Assembly: GCA_016719855.1 (NCBI GenBank)
Contig: JADJYH010000013.1
Coordinates: forward strand, 62,001 to 126,000
DNA length: 64,000 nt
Direction: 5' to 3'
From: Saprospiraceae bacterium
GTDB lineage: Bacteria; Bacteroidota; Bacteroidia; Chitinophagales; Saprospiraceae
Below the pieces are notes generated by a model. The model ran no database searches. It was not told where the DNA came from and worked only from the letters and a program-made list of their open reading frames with translations. Shown piece by piece: positions 27,469 to 37,361 of this stretch. Position numbers and translations under genes: made by a program. Positions within the stretch are counted from its first letter, which is position 1; each line of letters opens with the position of its first letter.

Positions 27469-27948
27469 TCATAAACGACCGACAATCAATGACTTGATTA
27501 TTTCTACCAGATTTTCAGCAGCCAATTGATTCAAAACTTCATAGTTCAATTTCGGACTAAAGAAACTGCTAATCCACAAAGTATGATAGTCGAAGTCATG
27601 ATTACTTGCTATGTCGTCAACTTTGTATGTCGTGTCGCCTCTAGTTCTTGTTGCACAGATAATAATTTGACAATTAGCTTGCGCAAGTTTCCATACTTCA
27701 TCATAACTTCTTCCCAAGGCATAATCTCCGGGGTCACCAATACTAGAAAAGCCAATTTTGATTCCTGATATCTCTATAAGGACGCAAATATCACCATCAT
27801 AGTTGATGGGTTCGAGCGGCAACAGTTGTTTGGCTTTTGGATAATTACGAAAAATAGTCTCACACGTCTTTTTTATCGTTGCCGACTTCCCTTCATTTTG
27901 TCTGCCGTAAATCGCAATGATTGTCCTTTCAATGTTGTTAGATTCCAT
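27469..27948 (-). CDS. Small P-loop NTPase, unknown function
   Basis: 159 residues. IIAIYGRQNEGKSATIKK holds a Walker A (GRQNEGKS). GDICVLIEISGIKIGFSSIG gives two core strands ending near a possible switch (SSIGDPGDYALGRSYDE), and QIIICATRTRGDTT is a third strand with conserved polar residues. The layout resembles small bacterial ATPases that make one Rossmann domain and often sit in accessory or defence islands. No transmembrane part. It lies next to a pentapeptide-protein start fragment and the NACHT/pentapeptide genes on the same strand, so it may belong to that island. AT-rich relative to the core genes. Confidence 0.6.
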   Translation of the reverse strand: MESNNIERTIIAIYGRQNEGKSATIKKTCETIFRNYPKAKQLLPLEPINYDGDICVLIEISGIKIGFSSIGDPGDYALGRSYDEVWKLAQANCQIIICATRTRGDTTYKVDDIASNHDFDYHTLWISSFFSPKLNYEVLNQLAAENLVEIIKSLIVGRL

Positions 27949-27966
27949 GTTATTGTAATTTTAAGT

Positions 27967-28062
27967 TTAATTGCCTTTTATAATGTTCACATCTTCCTTC
28001 CTCCACTTATTCCACACCTCCACCCCCTCCTTCAATATCCCCAAATGTTCCCCATTTGCCAT
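27967..28062 (-). pseudogene. N-terminal remnant of a pentapeptide-repeat protein
   Basis: ATG at 28060-28062 opens 31 codons beginning MANGEHLGILKEGVEVWNKW and ending at TAA 27967-27969. This closely matches the standard leader of bacterial pentapeptide-repeat proteins (M-x-N-x-EHL-x-ILK-x-G-V-x-x-W-N-x-W-R), but the repeats are missing. The P-loop gene starts 18 nt later. It may be a remnant, or a tiny gene kept on its own. It was likely separated from the repeats now found at 28.1-28.9 kb or from another copy. Confidence 0.55.
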
Positions 28063-28132
28063 GTTGCTTTATTTTTAAAAATTAAGCATTTCTCCGTTCT
28101 TTTATATCGTTGAATTTTCTGTTTTTCTTCAA

Positions 28133-28926
28133 TCAAATACCCAATCCAAAGCCCTCCCTTTTGTAAACATACTGACCTGTGTTTTGCTTAACTTGGTATT
28201 TTTCCTTTAACTTCTCAAAACCCTGTACCCAATTATGCTCAAGATTAGATAGCCAATTTATATCTGCTACTTTTGCAAAAGATAATATTACATTGCTCAT
28301 AACTGAATTATTAAGTATAGCACCAATTAAATTAGCATGCTCAAAATTGGTGTCTTCAAAATTGGTGCTCTTTAGATTAGCATATCCCAAATTAGCGCCA
28401 CGAAGGATACTTTTTTCAAGGTATGCTAACTCCAAATTAGCATTCAATAGGTTGGCATTACTGAGATTAACTCCTCCCAAAAAGGCACCATAAAGATTCG
28501 TACCGTTCAGGTTACCCCCCATAAATCACTATATCCAAGATTGGCATTGCTCATGTTTGCATTTTCAAAGTTTACCTTATCGAAACAAGCGTTGGCTAAA
28601 CTTGCATTTCTAAGGTCTGCACCAAACAAATTCATTCCACTTGATAGAAGACCATTAAAGTTTACTTTTTGCAAGTCAATATACTGGAAGTTCAAGGCCA
28701 TCTCCATCTGTTCGGCAGCTACCAAGCGTAAGTATCGGGAAAGTTCCTCCAAATTCCCGGCTGTTGCCTTGTTTTGATGTTCCATTATATTAAAAGCCTG
28801 CTCACTCAACAAATACCGCCTTATCCATGCTTTATAACTGCCCTGCTTAGGCTCAGTGTCTTTTTTGCCCGGCACTTGTAGCGCCATTATCCACGAAGAA
28901 AAAACGGACTTCTCTACCTCCATCAT
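28133..28926 (-). CDS. Pentapeptide-repeat protein (one frameshift)
   Basis: About 265 residues. The first 95 are helical (EVEKSVFSSWIMALQVPGK, ELSRYLRLVAAEQMEMAL). Then come about 25 pentapeptides of the A(D/N)LXX type: FGADLRNASLANACFDKVNF, ENANMSNANLGYSDL, GAFLGGVNLSNANLLNANLE, RGANLGYANLKSTNFEDTNF. They should form a right-handed quadrilateral beta-helix. A 40-residue polar tail ends in YVYKREGFGLGI. The frame shifts at the C6 run 28515-28520; one more G on the coding strand joins GYSDLWG to GNLNGTNLYG. The ATG overlaps the stop of the NACHT gene (ATGA), so the two are translationally coupled or were one fused gene. Confidence 0.7.
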
Positions 28927-31068
28927 TGCTTTGATATCATTGCCCCGCCAATCCTTTTTTTCATCCCATCTATTTCCTCATTATAAGCCATCACCATTAC
29001 ATCAAGCCTTGCTTTCGTCAGTTCCTTTTCCACCAATTCCTCCCATTCCACCTCCATAAACCTCCCCACCTCCACCTCATACAAACATAAACTCCCAAAA
29101 ATCAACCAATAAGTATGAAAAGCATTTAAAACCAATTGCTCTGGCTTGAAGCGGATTTCCTCGGCTTGTGCATTGGCTTGGTAGCTGAAAATAAAACCTT
29201 CCTCCAATAGGCCGGGGAAGTGGATGCCCATTTGCTAGGCAAGTTCCCGGTGCTGCTTCGTCTTGTTGGCGATGATTTCCTTCATGTACTCCATCGTCTC
29301 ACTGGTATGCCGGATGGTGGCGTAGGTTACCTGCATTTGTTTTTGCACATCTTCCAGGGAACGGGTCTTGGTTTTGCCCTTGTTGTTCTTTTCCAAGAAA
29401 AAATCGAGGGTGTTCTGCCAGATATGCTCGCAGGCGAGGTATTCGTAGAGTGATTTGTGCATGAACTCTATCACATAATTGTATTCCTTGTCCGCTTCTG
29501 GCTGGTCGCCGGGCCGCTTTTGTGATTCTTGCAGGTAGAAGGAAGTGAGGATGTCCTTTAGCACCTGCTTCATGCTTTGCCCATCCTTATACGTTTGGAG
29601 AAAGTCCTTGGCAAATTGGATAGTTTCCTTGTACTTAGCCACTTCCGATTTGCGCAAATAGCCTTTCTTGCCCTGAAAGGTCTTATAGGCGAGGAAGGCA
29701 AGGTATTCCCGCAAATCTTCCTTAGTAAAGCCCGAATCTTCCTTTAAATATTTTTTCAGGCGCTTGTTGTCGTCCCATTTGCGTTGCAGCACTTGGTCGA
29801 AAAGCTGGTCGTAGATGGTCGCCCTTGAAGCGGACGCCTCCAATGGTACTTTGGCCATCAGCACCATTTGCAGCAGGATGGGTAGTTCTATCAGTTCCTT
29901 GATATGTTGGAGATTGCGCTCCTTGTTGATGTTCTCGATTTGTGTATCCGTAAGCGTACATCCATCCTCCTGCCATTTTGCCGTGAAATTTTGCACGAAG
30001 GTCTTTTGCTGTTCCTCGTTCAATACATCTAAACTGAGCACCAAGCAATCTTCTTGGTGCAGCTTGCTGGTTTCCACGTAGAGGAATCGGGAAGTGATGA
30101 TAATATATAGGTTATCGTTCTCATTTACCAGCGTTTTGCAATTACGAATGAATTGCTTCACATCGTCATCTGACGGGGTTTGGGCCATGCAGAATTCGTC
30201 AAGGCCATCCAAGAATAGTAAATTGGTCTGGCCGTGCTTATTGTCCACCCCAATCGGCAAAGCCAATGGTTTGGCTTTCCGGCAAAAGCTTCTCCAATTC
30301 CTCGATGTCGGCATCCAATATCGTTTTCTTCGCATCTTGCAAGCGCAGGAAGAAGGCATTGCCGTTGAATTTGGGGTCTTTTAGCAAATCGTGGATGCTG
30401 CGGTAACAAAACGAGGACTTGCCATGCCCCGGATGGCCCAGCACCACCATCAACTTCCCTGTTTCCCGTTCTGAACCGATTTCTTCACTAGCCTTTCTCG
30501 GGATAAAATTTTTCAACAAGTAGTCATGGATACTCCCTGGGTAGCCAATTTTGTAGAATGGCGTTTGTGGTTCCCTTTTCTCTTCTTTTCTCAACTCCTC
30601 CAACTTCGCTTTGGGCAATACTTTTCATAGACCAAAAGCCCGGCTCGATATATACATCCGACAGTGCCACCAGTTTTTCACCAAGGGCGGGCTGGTGGTA
30701 TTTCTTTTTTAGTTCGGCCTTGTATTTTTCGGGCTATCATCCGCTGTGCCTGCTCATTAAAAGGGATTTTGACACCAATCCAAAAGACTTTGAAAGTCGC
30801 CCTTTTGGGAATTGAGCAACATACTGAACTCGTAGGCGAAATAATCGGAGAAATCACTGGCAAAGTCGGCGGCTTGGGCTGTTGCCATCTGGAAGCTATC
30901 CATCTTTGCTTTGGCCCATTCTGCAAAAGTGGCTTCTGATGGCTTCTTTTTGAGATAGTCCGCAGCGGAGCGGATAAGGGATGCTACTACATAAGCAGTG
31001 TTGAATTTGAGCTTTAGACCAGTTTGCTGGATAGCAATGTCCTTTGGGTTTTTCAATTCCTTTGCCAT
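28923..31068 (-). pseudogene. NACHT NTPase (bacterial NLR-like), several frame breaks
   Basis: About 710 codons. N-terminal helical domain from ATG 31068 (LKFNTAYVVASLIRSAADYL). The NTPase has Walker A VVLGHPGHGKSSFCYRSI near 30430, the tandem-acidic Walker B LLFLDGLDEFCM near 30210 and sensor YIIITSRFLYVETS; helical NACHT parts follow (LPILLQMVLMAKVPLEAS, FMHKSLYEYLACEHIW). The C-terminal helical part ends at 28923. The frame shifts near 30805, 30732, 30605 and 30245, and there is an in-frame TAG at 29235-29237 in place of an expected Gln. The order NACHT then pentapeptide repeats is a known STAND/NLR-like design; bacterial NACHT proteins are established anti-phage proteins. Either a pseudogene or a gene with several read errors; the number of breaks is higher than in neighbouring genes. 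Confidence 0.75.
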
Positions 31069-31230
31069 TGTGATTTTGGGTTTTGATGCCACTAACCTGC
31101 ATCGTACAATAGAACTTTGGCTGCCAGTACAGGCAACCTTTGGTATGCTGCTTTTTGAGTTTTCTTAGTATGTGTTGGGTAGTTCTTCTTGGAATCACAA
31201 AATGCTGTTGGATTCTCATTTGCCTCCCCG

Positions 31231-31260
31231 CAAATATATCTCAACCTTTCCTAATTCAAG
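31231..31260 (-). promoter_or_regulatory. Promoter of the NACHT operon
   Basis: On the minus strand CTTG (31257-31260) is followed by an 18-nt spacer and TATATTTG (31231-31238), an exact TAnnTTTG. Transcription would start near 31224, leaving about 155 nt before ATG 31068. That leader contains an out-of-frame ATG at 31219. The rest of 31069-31416 shows no gene. Confidence 0.55.
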
Positions 31261-31416
31261 CCAATAAACTTCCGCAGGTCAGAAACCTTCGTGTCCATCA
31301 TTCAGCGCCATTAATTTTTATAAGAAAGCCCTTTTCTCCATTGTCATTTCCTTTGCGGGTTTAGGTGTGCAGCGGGAGCCACCCCCAAATTAGCGTGGCA
31401 AGACAAGCAATCATCA

Positions 31417-33312
31417 TTAAGGTTTAATCTCAGATTTTACCAACACCAGTTTGGCTTTGTCAGCCTTCGAAATTATCTTTAGAAAAGTCACAAAAGCAGG
31501 GAATTCCGTTTTCGGTTGCACGATGGCATTGATGACCAACTTTCTTTGAATCACCAGGCTTTGGCCGTTGACTTTGACAAAATTTTCAAAAGTTCCAAAT
31601 TTTGAGGTGACAACCACCGGTTCAAATTGCCCCTCCAAAGTATATCCACTTGGAATGGAAATGGTAATGCTGTCGCTTTCCGTATATCCCCTTTCATCGG
31701 GTTGAAAGTCGCCTTGGCGTTTATCGTCGGCAATAGGTACTTCCAGCTTATGGCTCATAAAGTTGATTGGCAAAAAAAGCCTTTTTCCATTGGCCGTTCC
31801 AAAACTTGACAAGGAGAGCACTAAGTTTTGTTCCACGCTTGGGTAGCGGGATTTGTTCCTTTTGAATTCAATGGAACTGATTTCGAAATTGTTCAGGTTG
31901 AGTTTCTTATAAAAGTATTCCCGTCTGAGTTCATCGTGCAGGCTTTCCAAATAAGCAGGGCCTTGCTGCGAAATTCCGCTGAACACCCCCTTCGATTGCA
32001 AGCTGGCACTCCCATCAGGTTGCATGGTAACACTGGTTTCTTGCCGGGCGACATTTACCGTCTCGTCGTATTTTGGCGTGTGCAAGACTTGACCACCCGT
32101 TGGAGTTACGACAAGCGCCATCCTATTGTCGGTAAAGTTGCTTAAAAAGCCGCAGCTTTCTGTCTGGCTGGTGCATTCCAGCCAGAGGGTGTCATTTTCC
32201 ATCGGCACGCAGACAACCGCATGGTTGAACCAGGCGTTTGGGAAGTCTGGGAATTGCGTGGATTGCTCTTCTTCGCCCGCCCTGATAATTGCGTAGCGGG
32301 CAGGGATGCCCACTGCGTTCAACATGGAGGCAGTATAGTTGCTCAATCCCTTGCAGTCGCCGTATTTGTATTGGTCAACTTTGGTAGCTGGTGCCGGTTG
32401 CCAACCGCCAATACCGAGGCCCACATAATAGTACCTGGTATTTGATTGGAGGTACTCATAAATGCGCTGAATTTTGCAGTAAGTATCTGGACAGTCCTGC
32501 ACTATGTTATTGAGCTTTTGCCTGAACGCTGCCGGAAGGTCAGTTTGTGTACTATTCAATTTCTCCAAATATTCCCCATACGACTCCCATGTGCGCATAT
32601 CGCCATCAATGCCCCCGAATGTAAATTCAGTGGGAGCGGCTATTATTTCTGCCAAATTCAAGCTTTTCCTAGTAGAATAGGGTTCGGGAAGAAAGGCTGC
32701 AATGTTATTCATTTCCCATTTATTGGAACCGGTCTTACTACCAGAGGGCAGGTTGACCTCTTTAAACCGGACTTCCAAATCAGTGGGCATCGTGACCTCA
32801 AAACTGGCATACTCAACGGAGATGGACGGCAACACTTGGGGCTGAAACCGAGGGTAGAACATCAACCCCTTGTATTTTTTCGTGACTGTGTATTCAATGG
32901 TATAAGGATAGGAACGCCCCGGCAGGTGCAGGACTTTGAGCCTAAAATCGTTGACAGCGAAGGAAGGTGGGTTTACATCTTCGATGTCCTTTTTTTTCAA
33001 ATTTCGGACGAGCATGCCATCAGCATCGTACACCGAAGCCTCGATGTCCTTTATGTCTTCGAATTCATAATAGCTAAATGCTGGCTCGCTAAACCTATCC
33101 GCATTTTTGTTGAGCAAGGTCAGCACCAGATGCTCCGTCTCTATGGCCTCACCCTTGTTGGCCACCATGAACTTCACTTCATGTTTTCGCACCACGGCAT
33201 CTGCATATTTCAACAGCGTTTCTGGGATGGCGTCGGCAGGATAATTAGCTTGGGCACCAAGTACTGTGCTACCCAAAACAAACAAAAAAACGGAAAGAAT
33301 GGCTTGATTCAT
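31417..33312 (-). CDS. DUF3857/transglutaminase-like exported protein, catalytic triad present
   Basis: 631 residues. Signal peptide MNQAILSVFLFVLGSTVLGA. DUF3857 at the N-terminus (HEVKFMVANKGEAIETEHLV, VNDFRLKVLHLPGRSYPYTI). The transglutaminase-like core has Cys320 in YKYGDCKGLSNYTASML, His364 in WFNHAVVCVP and an acidic residue in LWLECTS (379), so a Cys-His-Glu/Asp triad is intact. A C-terminal beta-rich DUF follows. Such proteins are exported and widespread in Bacteroidota; the substrate is unknown, possibly a protein or peptide amide bond. It is 7 nt downstream of a second member on the same strand. Confidence 0.8.
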   Translation of the reverse strand: MNQAILSVFLFVLGSTVLGAQANYPADAIPETLLKYADAVVRKHEVKFMVANKGEAIETEHLVLTLLNKNADRFSEPAFSYYEFEDIKDIEASVYDADGMLVRNLKKKDIEDVNPPSFAVNDFRLKVLHLPGRSYPYTIEYTVTKKYKGLMFYPRFQPQVLPSISVEYASFEVTMPTDLEVRFKEVNLPSGSKTGSNKWEMNNIAAFLPEPYSTRKSLNLAEIIAAPTEFTFGGIDGDMRTWESYGEYLEKLNSTQTDLPAAFRQKLNNIVQDCPDTYCKIQRIYEYLQSNTRYYYVGLGIGGWQPAPATKVDQYKYGDCKGLSNYTASMLNAVGIPARYAIIRAGEEEQSTQFPDFPNAWFNHAVVCVPMENDTLWLECTSQTESCGFLSNFTDNRMALVVTPTGGQVLHTPKYDETVNVARQETSVTMQPDGSASLQSKGVFSGISQQGPAYLESLHDELRREYFYKKLNLNNFEISSIEFKRNKSRYPSVEQNLVLSLSSFGTANGKRLFLPINFMSHKLEVPIADDKRQGDFQPDERGYTESDSITISIPSGYTLEGQFEPVVVTSKFGTFENFVKVNGQSLVIQRKLVINAIVQPKTEFPAFVTFLKIISKADKAKLVLVKSEIKP

Positions 33313-33319
33313 GCTGGTT

Positions 33320-35388
33320 TTAGATTTTTGAAAGCACTGCCTGCTCTTCCATTTTCGCAGTCATTAACTCATAAAAACGCTGAAGTTCCGAGTAAGAAGC
33401 AGCCTCGATGGTACTGGTTTTCTGCTTTATCCGAACGTTGAACTTCAAAACTCCCGCAGTATTTTCGGTCAAGTATTCGAAGCTGAGTGCGTTCTCGTTA
33501 AAAAAAGCCTTGGCTTGTTTTGGAAGCTCCTCGACTTTGTACCCTTCGGGCATTTTGAAAGAAAGGTTGTAATTAGCCTCGCCATTGGGGTCAAGGTCAA
33601 TATTGAATTTCCTTTCAGGGTTTTTAAATGGATTATTATGCAGGCCCAGGCCAGCCATTGGAGATAGGTAAATTTTATCGCCAGAAACATTGGTGAAGGC
33701 AGCAGTTTCGAGTTTGAACTCTGTTTTAAGGGATGGCTCGTTCCAGTTGTCGGCATTTTGTACTTTCAGCTCCACCAATTTGCCATCGTCAAACCAATCC
33801 TTGAACTGTTCCTGAACCATGGCTGCCTCTCCTTTTTCTTTGATTGTTTTCCGGTTCGTAACGCCATTGTAGCCACTTTCGTAATTTACGACCGAACCCA
33901 CAGTGTTACCTGTTGCGTCCAAGCTCATGTTGGCAATAACGACAGATTTTACTGACACTTTGTTTTGCAAAGGAATCCAAGAAACATCTTCCTTTGATTT
34001 TAGCAAAAGCCCTTGATTGCCAAGGTCTTCCTTTCCGAGTAGCCCCAATGGGTTGGGGAAGACAGAAGCATCCACCAAAATATACGAATCATCCTCCGTT
34101 TTCACAGCCGCAATAACCCGGTTGAACTCGTCAAGCGAAACCCTGTACGAAAGTACTTGGCCATGGTCGGTTGTGCTTATCAATACCGGCCAAGCCTCAA
34201 CGCCAACTTTACCAAGCATGTTGATTAAAAGCAGGTTCAGGTCGGTCGGTGTTCCTTTCCTGTCCTTTACGAGCGACTCCATCGTTTGCGATTTGAATAT
34301 TCTGTCAAAGTCGTTTTTTACCACGAAGTTTTTGCCGATTTGCTCGTAAACGGCCGTCAGTATTTCGGGGTTCGTAGTTTTTCCAGCCGTGCAAGCTTTG
34401 GCCATCTCCTCCGTATATTTCGACGATTCCAAATCCTTTTCATAAACATCGTCAAGGAGTTCCCTGCCCAAGACAAACCAAGTTCGGTTGTAGGCAGTCG
34501 GGAGGGTGTTCACTATCTTGTAGGCAGGGCCGCTGGGCACCACATCGGTATCATAAACCGTTTGAATGTCGAAACTAATTCTTGACAAATAGTCCGCTGG
34601 AGAATTGACATAATCCTCGGTTTTCAGGGCAGGTACATCCTCCTGGATAAAATGCATCTTGTTCACGGTGTACTCCAAATTGATATTTTCGATATTAGTC
34701 GAAACTACACGGCCTGCACTCCTGTCCTTTATTTTCAAGTTCAAGGTTTCATTTTTTTGGCCCTCCTCGGCCAGTGAAAAAGACACCCAGCCCTGCGACA
34801 TCTTTTTATACTCGATGTACGCTGGCACTGATGCTTCGAACTCGCTCCAAATCGTTGGGATTTTCTCTTTCTGAAACACCCACTCGTCGGGCATGCCAAT
34901 GCCACCTTTTGTTTTCCAGGTATAAGTGAACTCAATGATGCTCCCCTCCTTCACAGTGGGAATGACAAACTTGGTCAACAGATAATTCTTGGTTACTGAT
35001 TCTTCAAAAACGTTTGCTTTTTCCAGTTCCGTCTCCACCATTTTGCCATTTTCCAGGTTAAAGCTGGAGGCTTTTATCTCGCCAACTTCCATGTCTTTGT
35101 GATGGGGGACGACAATATTCGCTAGGTGCAACGCCTCTTTTTGAAAATCTTGATTCGGGTATGCCGCTCAAACTCGATCATAAAACCCGCAGTTTCAATA
35201 TACCTGTGGCTCAAAATACCTTTGTCGAAAAGCACCACAGCAGGCGCAGCGGGGTCACCTTCATAGGAGGTCATTGACAATTCCTTGTCGGATAGTTTCC
35301 CATACTTAGTATTGAATGCTTTTTTCTGGCAGAATGCCGAAGCAGAAATGAGAAGCGTAAAAAGGAGAAGGGTTAAGAAGGGCTTCAT
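33320..35388 (-). CDS. DUF3857/transglutaminase-like exported protein, catalytic Cys missing (one frameshift)
   Basis: About 689 residues. Signal peptide MKPFLTLLLFTLLISASAFC. DUF3857 (KASSFNLENGKMVETELEKA, SIIEFTYTWKTKGGIGMPDE) leads into the core. Where the partner has GDCKGLSNY, this one has KDRKGTPTDLNLLLINMLGK, so no Cys lies at the active-site helix; ILVDASVFPNPLGLL keeps the acidic-loop region. It is therefore probably a non-catalytic or binding paralogue. The frame breaks at T5 35138-35142 (+ strand); one more A joins RIKIFKK to EALHLANIVVPHHKD. It is upstream of the active member with a 7-nt gap, so the two likely work together. Confidence 0.75.
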
Positions 35389-35634
35389 CGTTTTGATTTA
35401 ATGGCGAAAATTTGTTGGAGACGGTAAGTTGGCGATGCCAACCATTAATCTTGGTTCAAAAATACAACCTTGTGGCAAACTATCCAAAACCGTATTTCTG
35501 TCGTACTCCTGTACCATTTTCCTAATTGGCATAGGAATATCGCTGTTTGTACAAACTGGGGCGAGGGTGCAGTTTGGCCAGGGTAAGTTCATTCTCTCCA
35601 CCAAAGCAATTGAAAAAGCCTTTCACTTTCTCAC

Positions 35635-36294
35635 CTACTTCGCATTCACCACAAAAGCAAGCCTGGTATTTTTGTACTTTTCCCGTTCAAGCATTTCTTG
35701 GAACTTGATCATGGACTGAAGCGGGCCTTGGTCAGCGGCGAGGTTGATCATCCAGGCTGGGATACTGCCACCGGGGTCGGAGTTGAGGGTGTAGTCCACT
35801 CGTACCTTACCGTTGTCGAGCGGGGTGAATATCCAAATTAGCTCTGCTTTTTTGATGCGCACAACATCCTCTTTTTCGGTTTCCATCCAGTGGCATGAGG
35901 TCGTTTTGGAATGCAGTGCCAAGGTCTTTTTGTCCTGCCACACCGTGGAGTGGAGAACAAGGTCACGGTTGGAGAGTGGCCAGGGGAAATCTATCAAAGT
36001 GTAATAATAAACCTCGCCTTCAGAAACCTGCTTGATGGTTCTCGATTTAAGCGAGGCATAAACCCAATCGTCGAAGCCCTCCACATGGGTCAGCACGGCG
36101 GCGATTGTTTGCATGGACGCTTCAACGGTGGTGGTAAATTTCAGTTCCTTAATGGCGGTGCCAGGTTGGTCACGTACATAAACTTTGATGCCGCCTTTGT
36201 CACGTTTTAGTTCCCAATCTTGCGCATGGAGCATGGTACTGCTGACGAATAAGGTTAAAAGTAGAAGTAGGAAAGTGGAAGGTGTATTTTTCAT
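35635..36294 (-). CDS. START-domain exported protein
   Basis: 219 residues from ATG 36294. Signal peptide MKNTPSTFLLLLLTLFVSST...LHAQ. The body WELKRDKGGIKVYVRDQPGT, FDDWVYASLKSRTIKQVS, YTLIDFPWPLSNRDLVLHST and VRVDYTLNSDPGGSIPAWMI fits the StAR-related lipid-transfer (START) helix-grip fold. In bacteria these bind hydrophobic ligands; with a signal peptide it should act in the periplasm, perhaps moving lipids. An open frame extends 99 nt upstream, but the signal peptide fixes the start. The 246-nt space downstream (35389-35634) has a small hairpin GTTGGCGATGCCAAC but no clear gene. Confidence 0.8.
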   Translation of the reverse strand: MKNTPSTFLLLLLTLFVSSTMLHAQDWELKRDKGGIKVYVRDQPGTAIKELKFTTTVEASMQTIAAVLTHVEGFDDWVYASLKSRTIKQVSEGEVYYYTLIDFPWPLSNRDLVLHSTVWQDKKTLALHSKTTSCHWMETEKEDVVRIKKAELIWIFTPLDNGKVRVDYTLNSDPGGSIPAWMINLAADQGPLQSMIKFQEMLEREKYKNTRLAFVVNAK

Positions 36295-36363
36295 AAAGAC
36301 GATGATGATTGGTCTAGAACGAATTGAACCCCGAAATGTTGAGTCAGATTTTCCAAGGTTTTC

Positions 36364-36489
36364 TACTTTTGGGCAAAATCCTTGAAAGTACACAAACCTG
36401 ATGACAGAAATTCAACTTCTAAAACAGGCTGACCTTCAAGGTGAACCCCTCAACCCCTCAAACTCTTAGATCCTCAAATCCTCAACCTC
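36364..36489 (+). promoter_or_regulatory. thyA upstream region: -7 box and CCTCAA words
   Basis: TACTTTTG at 36364-36371 is an exact TAnnTTTG match, 118 nt before thyA. From 36445 to 36488 come repeated CCTCAA/CCTCAAAC words directly before the start codon. They have no complementary arm nearby, so they would lie unpaired in the leader. Confidence 0.4.
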
Positions 36490-37284
36490 ATGCGTCAGTA
36501 CCTCGATTTGCTCCAGCATATTATCCAAAATGGTTCCGAAAAAGGTGACCGAACCGGCACCGGCACCATCAGCGTTTTTGGCCACCAGATGCGGTTCGAC
36601 CTAAGAGAAGGCTTCCCGCTTTTGACCACAAAAAAACTCCATACAAAATCCATTATTTACGAACTGCTTTGGTTTCTGATGGGCGACACAAACGTAAAAT
36701 ACCTGCAGGACAATGGCGTGAAAATTTGGAACGAGTGGGCAGACGAGAACGGCGACCTTGGCCCCATCTACGGCAAACAGTGGGTGGCTTGGGAAGGGAA
36801 AGACGGCAGTACCATCAACCAAATTGCGCAAGCAGTACACCAAATCAAGCACAACCCCGACAGCCGCCGCATCATCGTCAATGCCTGGAACGTGGCCGAC
36901 CTGCCCCAAATGCGCCTTAGCCCGTGCCATGCCCTTTTTCAGTTTTATGTGGCCAATGGTCGGCTCTCCTGCCAGCTCTACCAGCGCTCCGCCGACGTGT
37001 TCCTTGGCGTGCCTTTCAACATTGCATCGTATGCCTTGCTCACGCAAATGATGGCGCAGGTTTGCGACTTACAGCCCGGCGAGTTCGTGCATACTTTTGG
37101 CGACGTTCACCTTTACCTCAACCACGTGGAGCAGGCGAACCTGCAACTCACCCGTGCGCCCCGCCCGTTGCCCCGCCTGGAAATCAATCCCGACGTAAAA
37201 GATATTTTTTCGTTCAAATTTGAGGACTTCACCCTACACGACTATGACCCGCACCCGCATATCAAAGCAGAAGTAGCAGTCTGA
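36490..37284 (+). CDS. thyA: Thymidylate synthase
   Basis: 264 residues, the usual bacterial length. It converts dUMP to dTMP with methylenetetrahydrofolate as methyl donor and reductant. All landmarks are present: phosphate-binding Arg21 in GDRTGTGT, LWFLMGDTNVKYL, GPIYGKQWV, the catalytic Cys146 in MRLSPCHALFQFYV, the RRIIVNAWNV Arg pair, QRSADVFLGVPFNI and HTFGDVHLYLNH. The frame is intact from end to end. No dihydrofolate reductase gene follows, unlike the common thyA-folA pair. A hairpin lies 3 nt after the stop. Confidence 0.97.
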   Translation: MRQYLDLLQHIIQNGSEKGDRTGTGTISVFGHQMRFDLREGFPLLTTKKLHTKSIIYELLWFLMGDTNVKYLQDNGVKIWNEWADENGDLGPIYGKQWVAWEGKDGSTINQIAQAVHQIKHNPDSRRIIVNAWNVADLPQMRLSPCHALFQFYVANGRLSCQLYQRSADVFLGVPFNIASYALLTQMMAQVCDLQPGEFVHTFGDVHLYLNHVEQANLQLTRAPRPLPRLEINPDVKDIFSFKFEDFTLHDYDPHPHIKAEVAV

Positions 37285-37287
37285 AAA

Positions 37288-37354
37288 AGTTATGAGTTAT
37301 GAGTTTTGAGTTGGACATTTCTAACTCGAAACTTATAACTCATAACTCATAACT
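37288..37354. terminator. GAGTTAT-word hairpin after thyA
   Basis: Perfect 18-nt arms AGTTATGAGTTATGAGTT (37288-37305) and AACTCATAACTCATAACT (37337-37354) with a 31-nt loop that itself contains more of the same words on both sides. It begins 3 nt after the thyA stop and ends 7 nt before the next start. It can serve as terminator or mRNA stabiliser. Confidence 0.6.
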
Positions 37355-37361
37355 CCATATC

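Noticed and set aside
30896..31219. 107-codon minus-strand frame overlapping the NACHT start
   Set aside because: Most of it is the wrong frame of the NACHT N-terminal domain, which has clear helical coding character; only the first part lies in the leader, where its ATG is just about 6 nt from the predicted transcription start.
35398..35604. 68-codon minus-strand gene between DUF3857 and START genes
   Set aside because: No hydrophobic, helical or motif signal; includes upstream control sequence and looks like chance.
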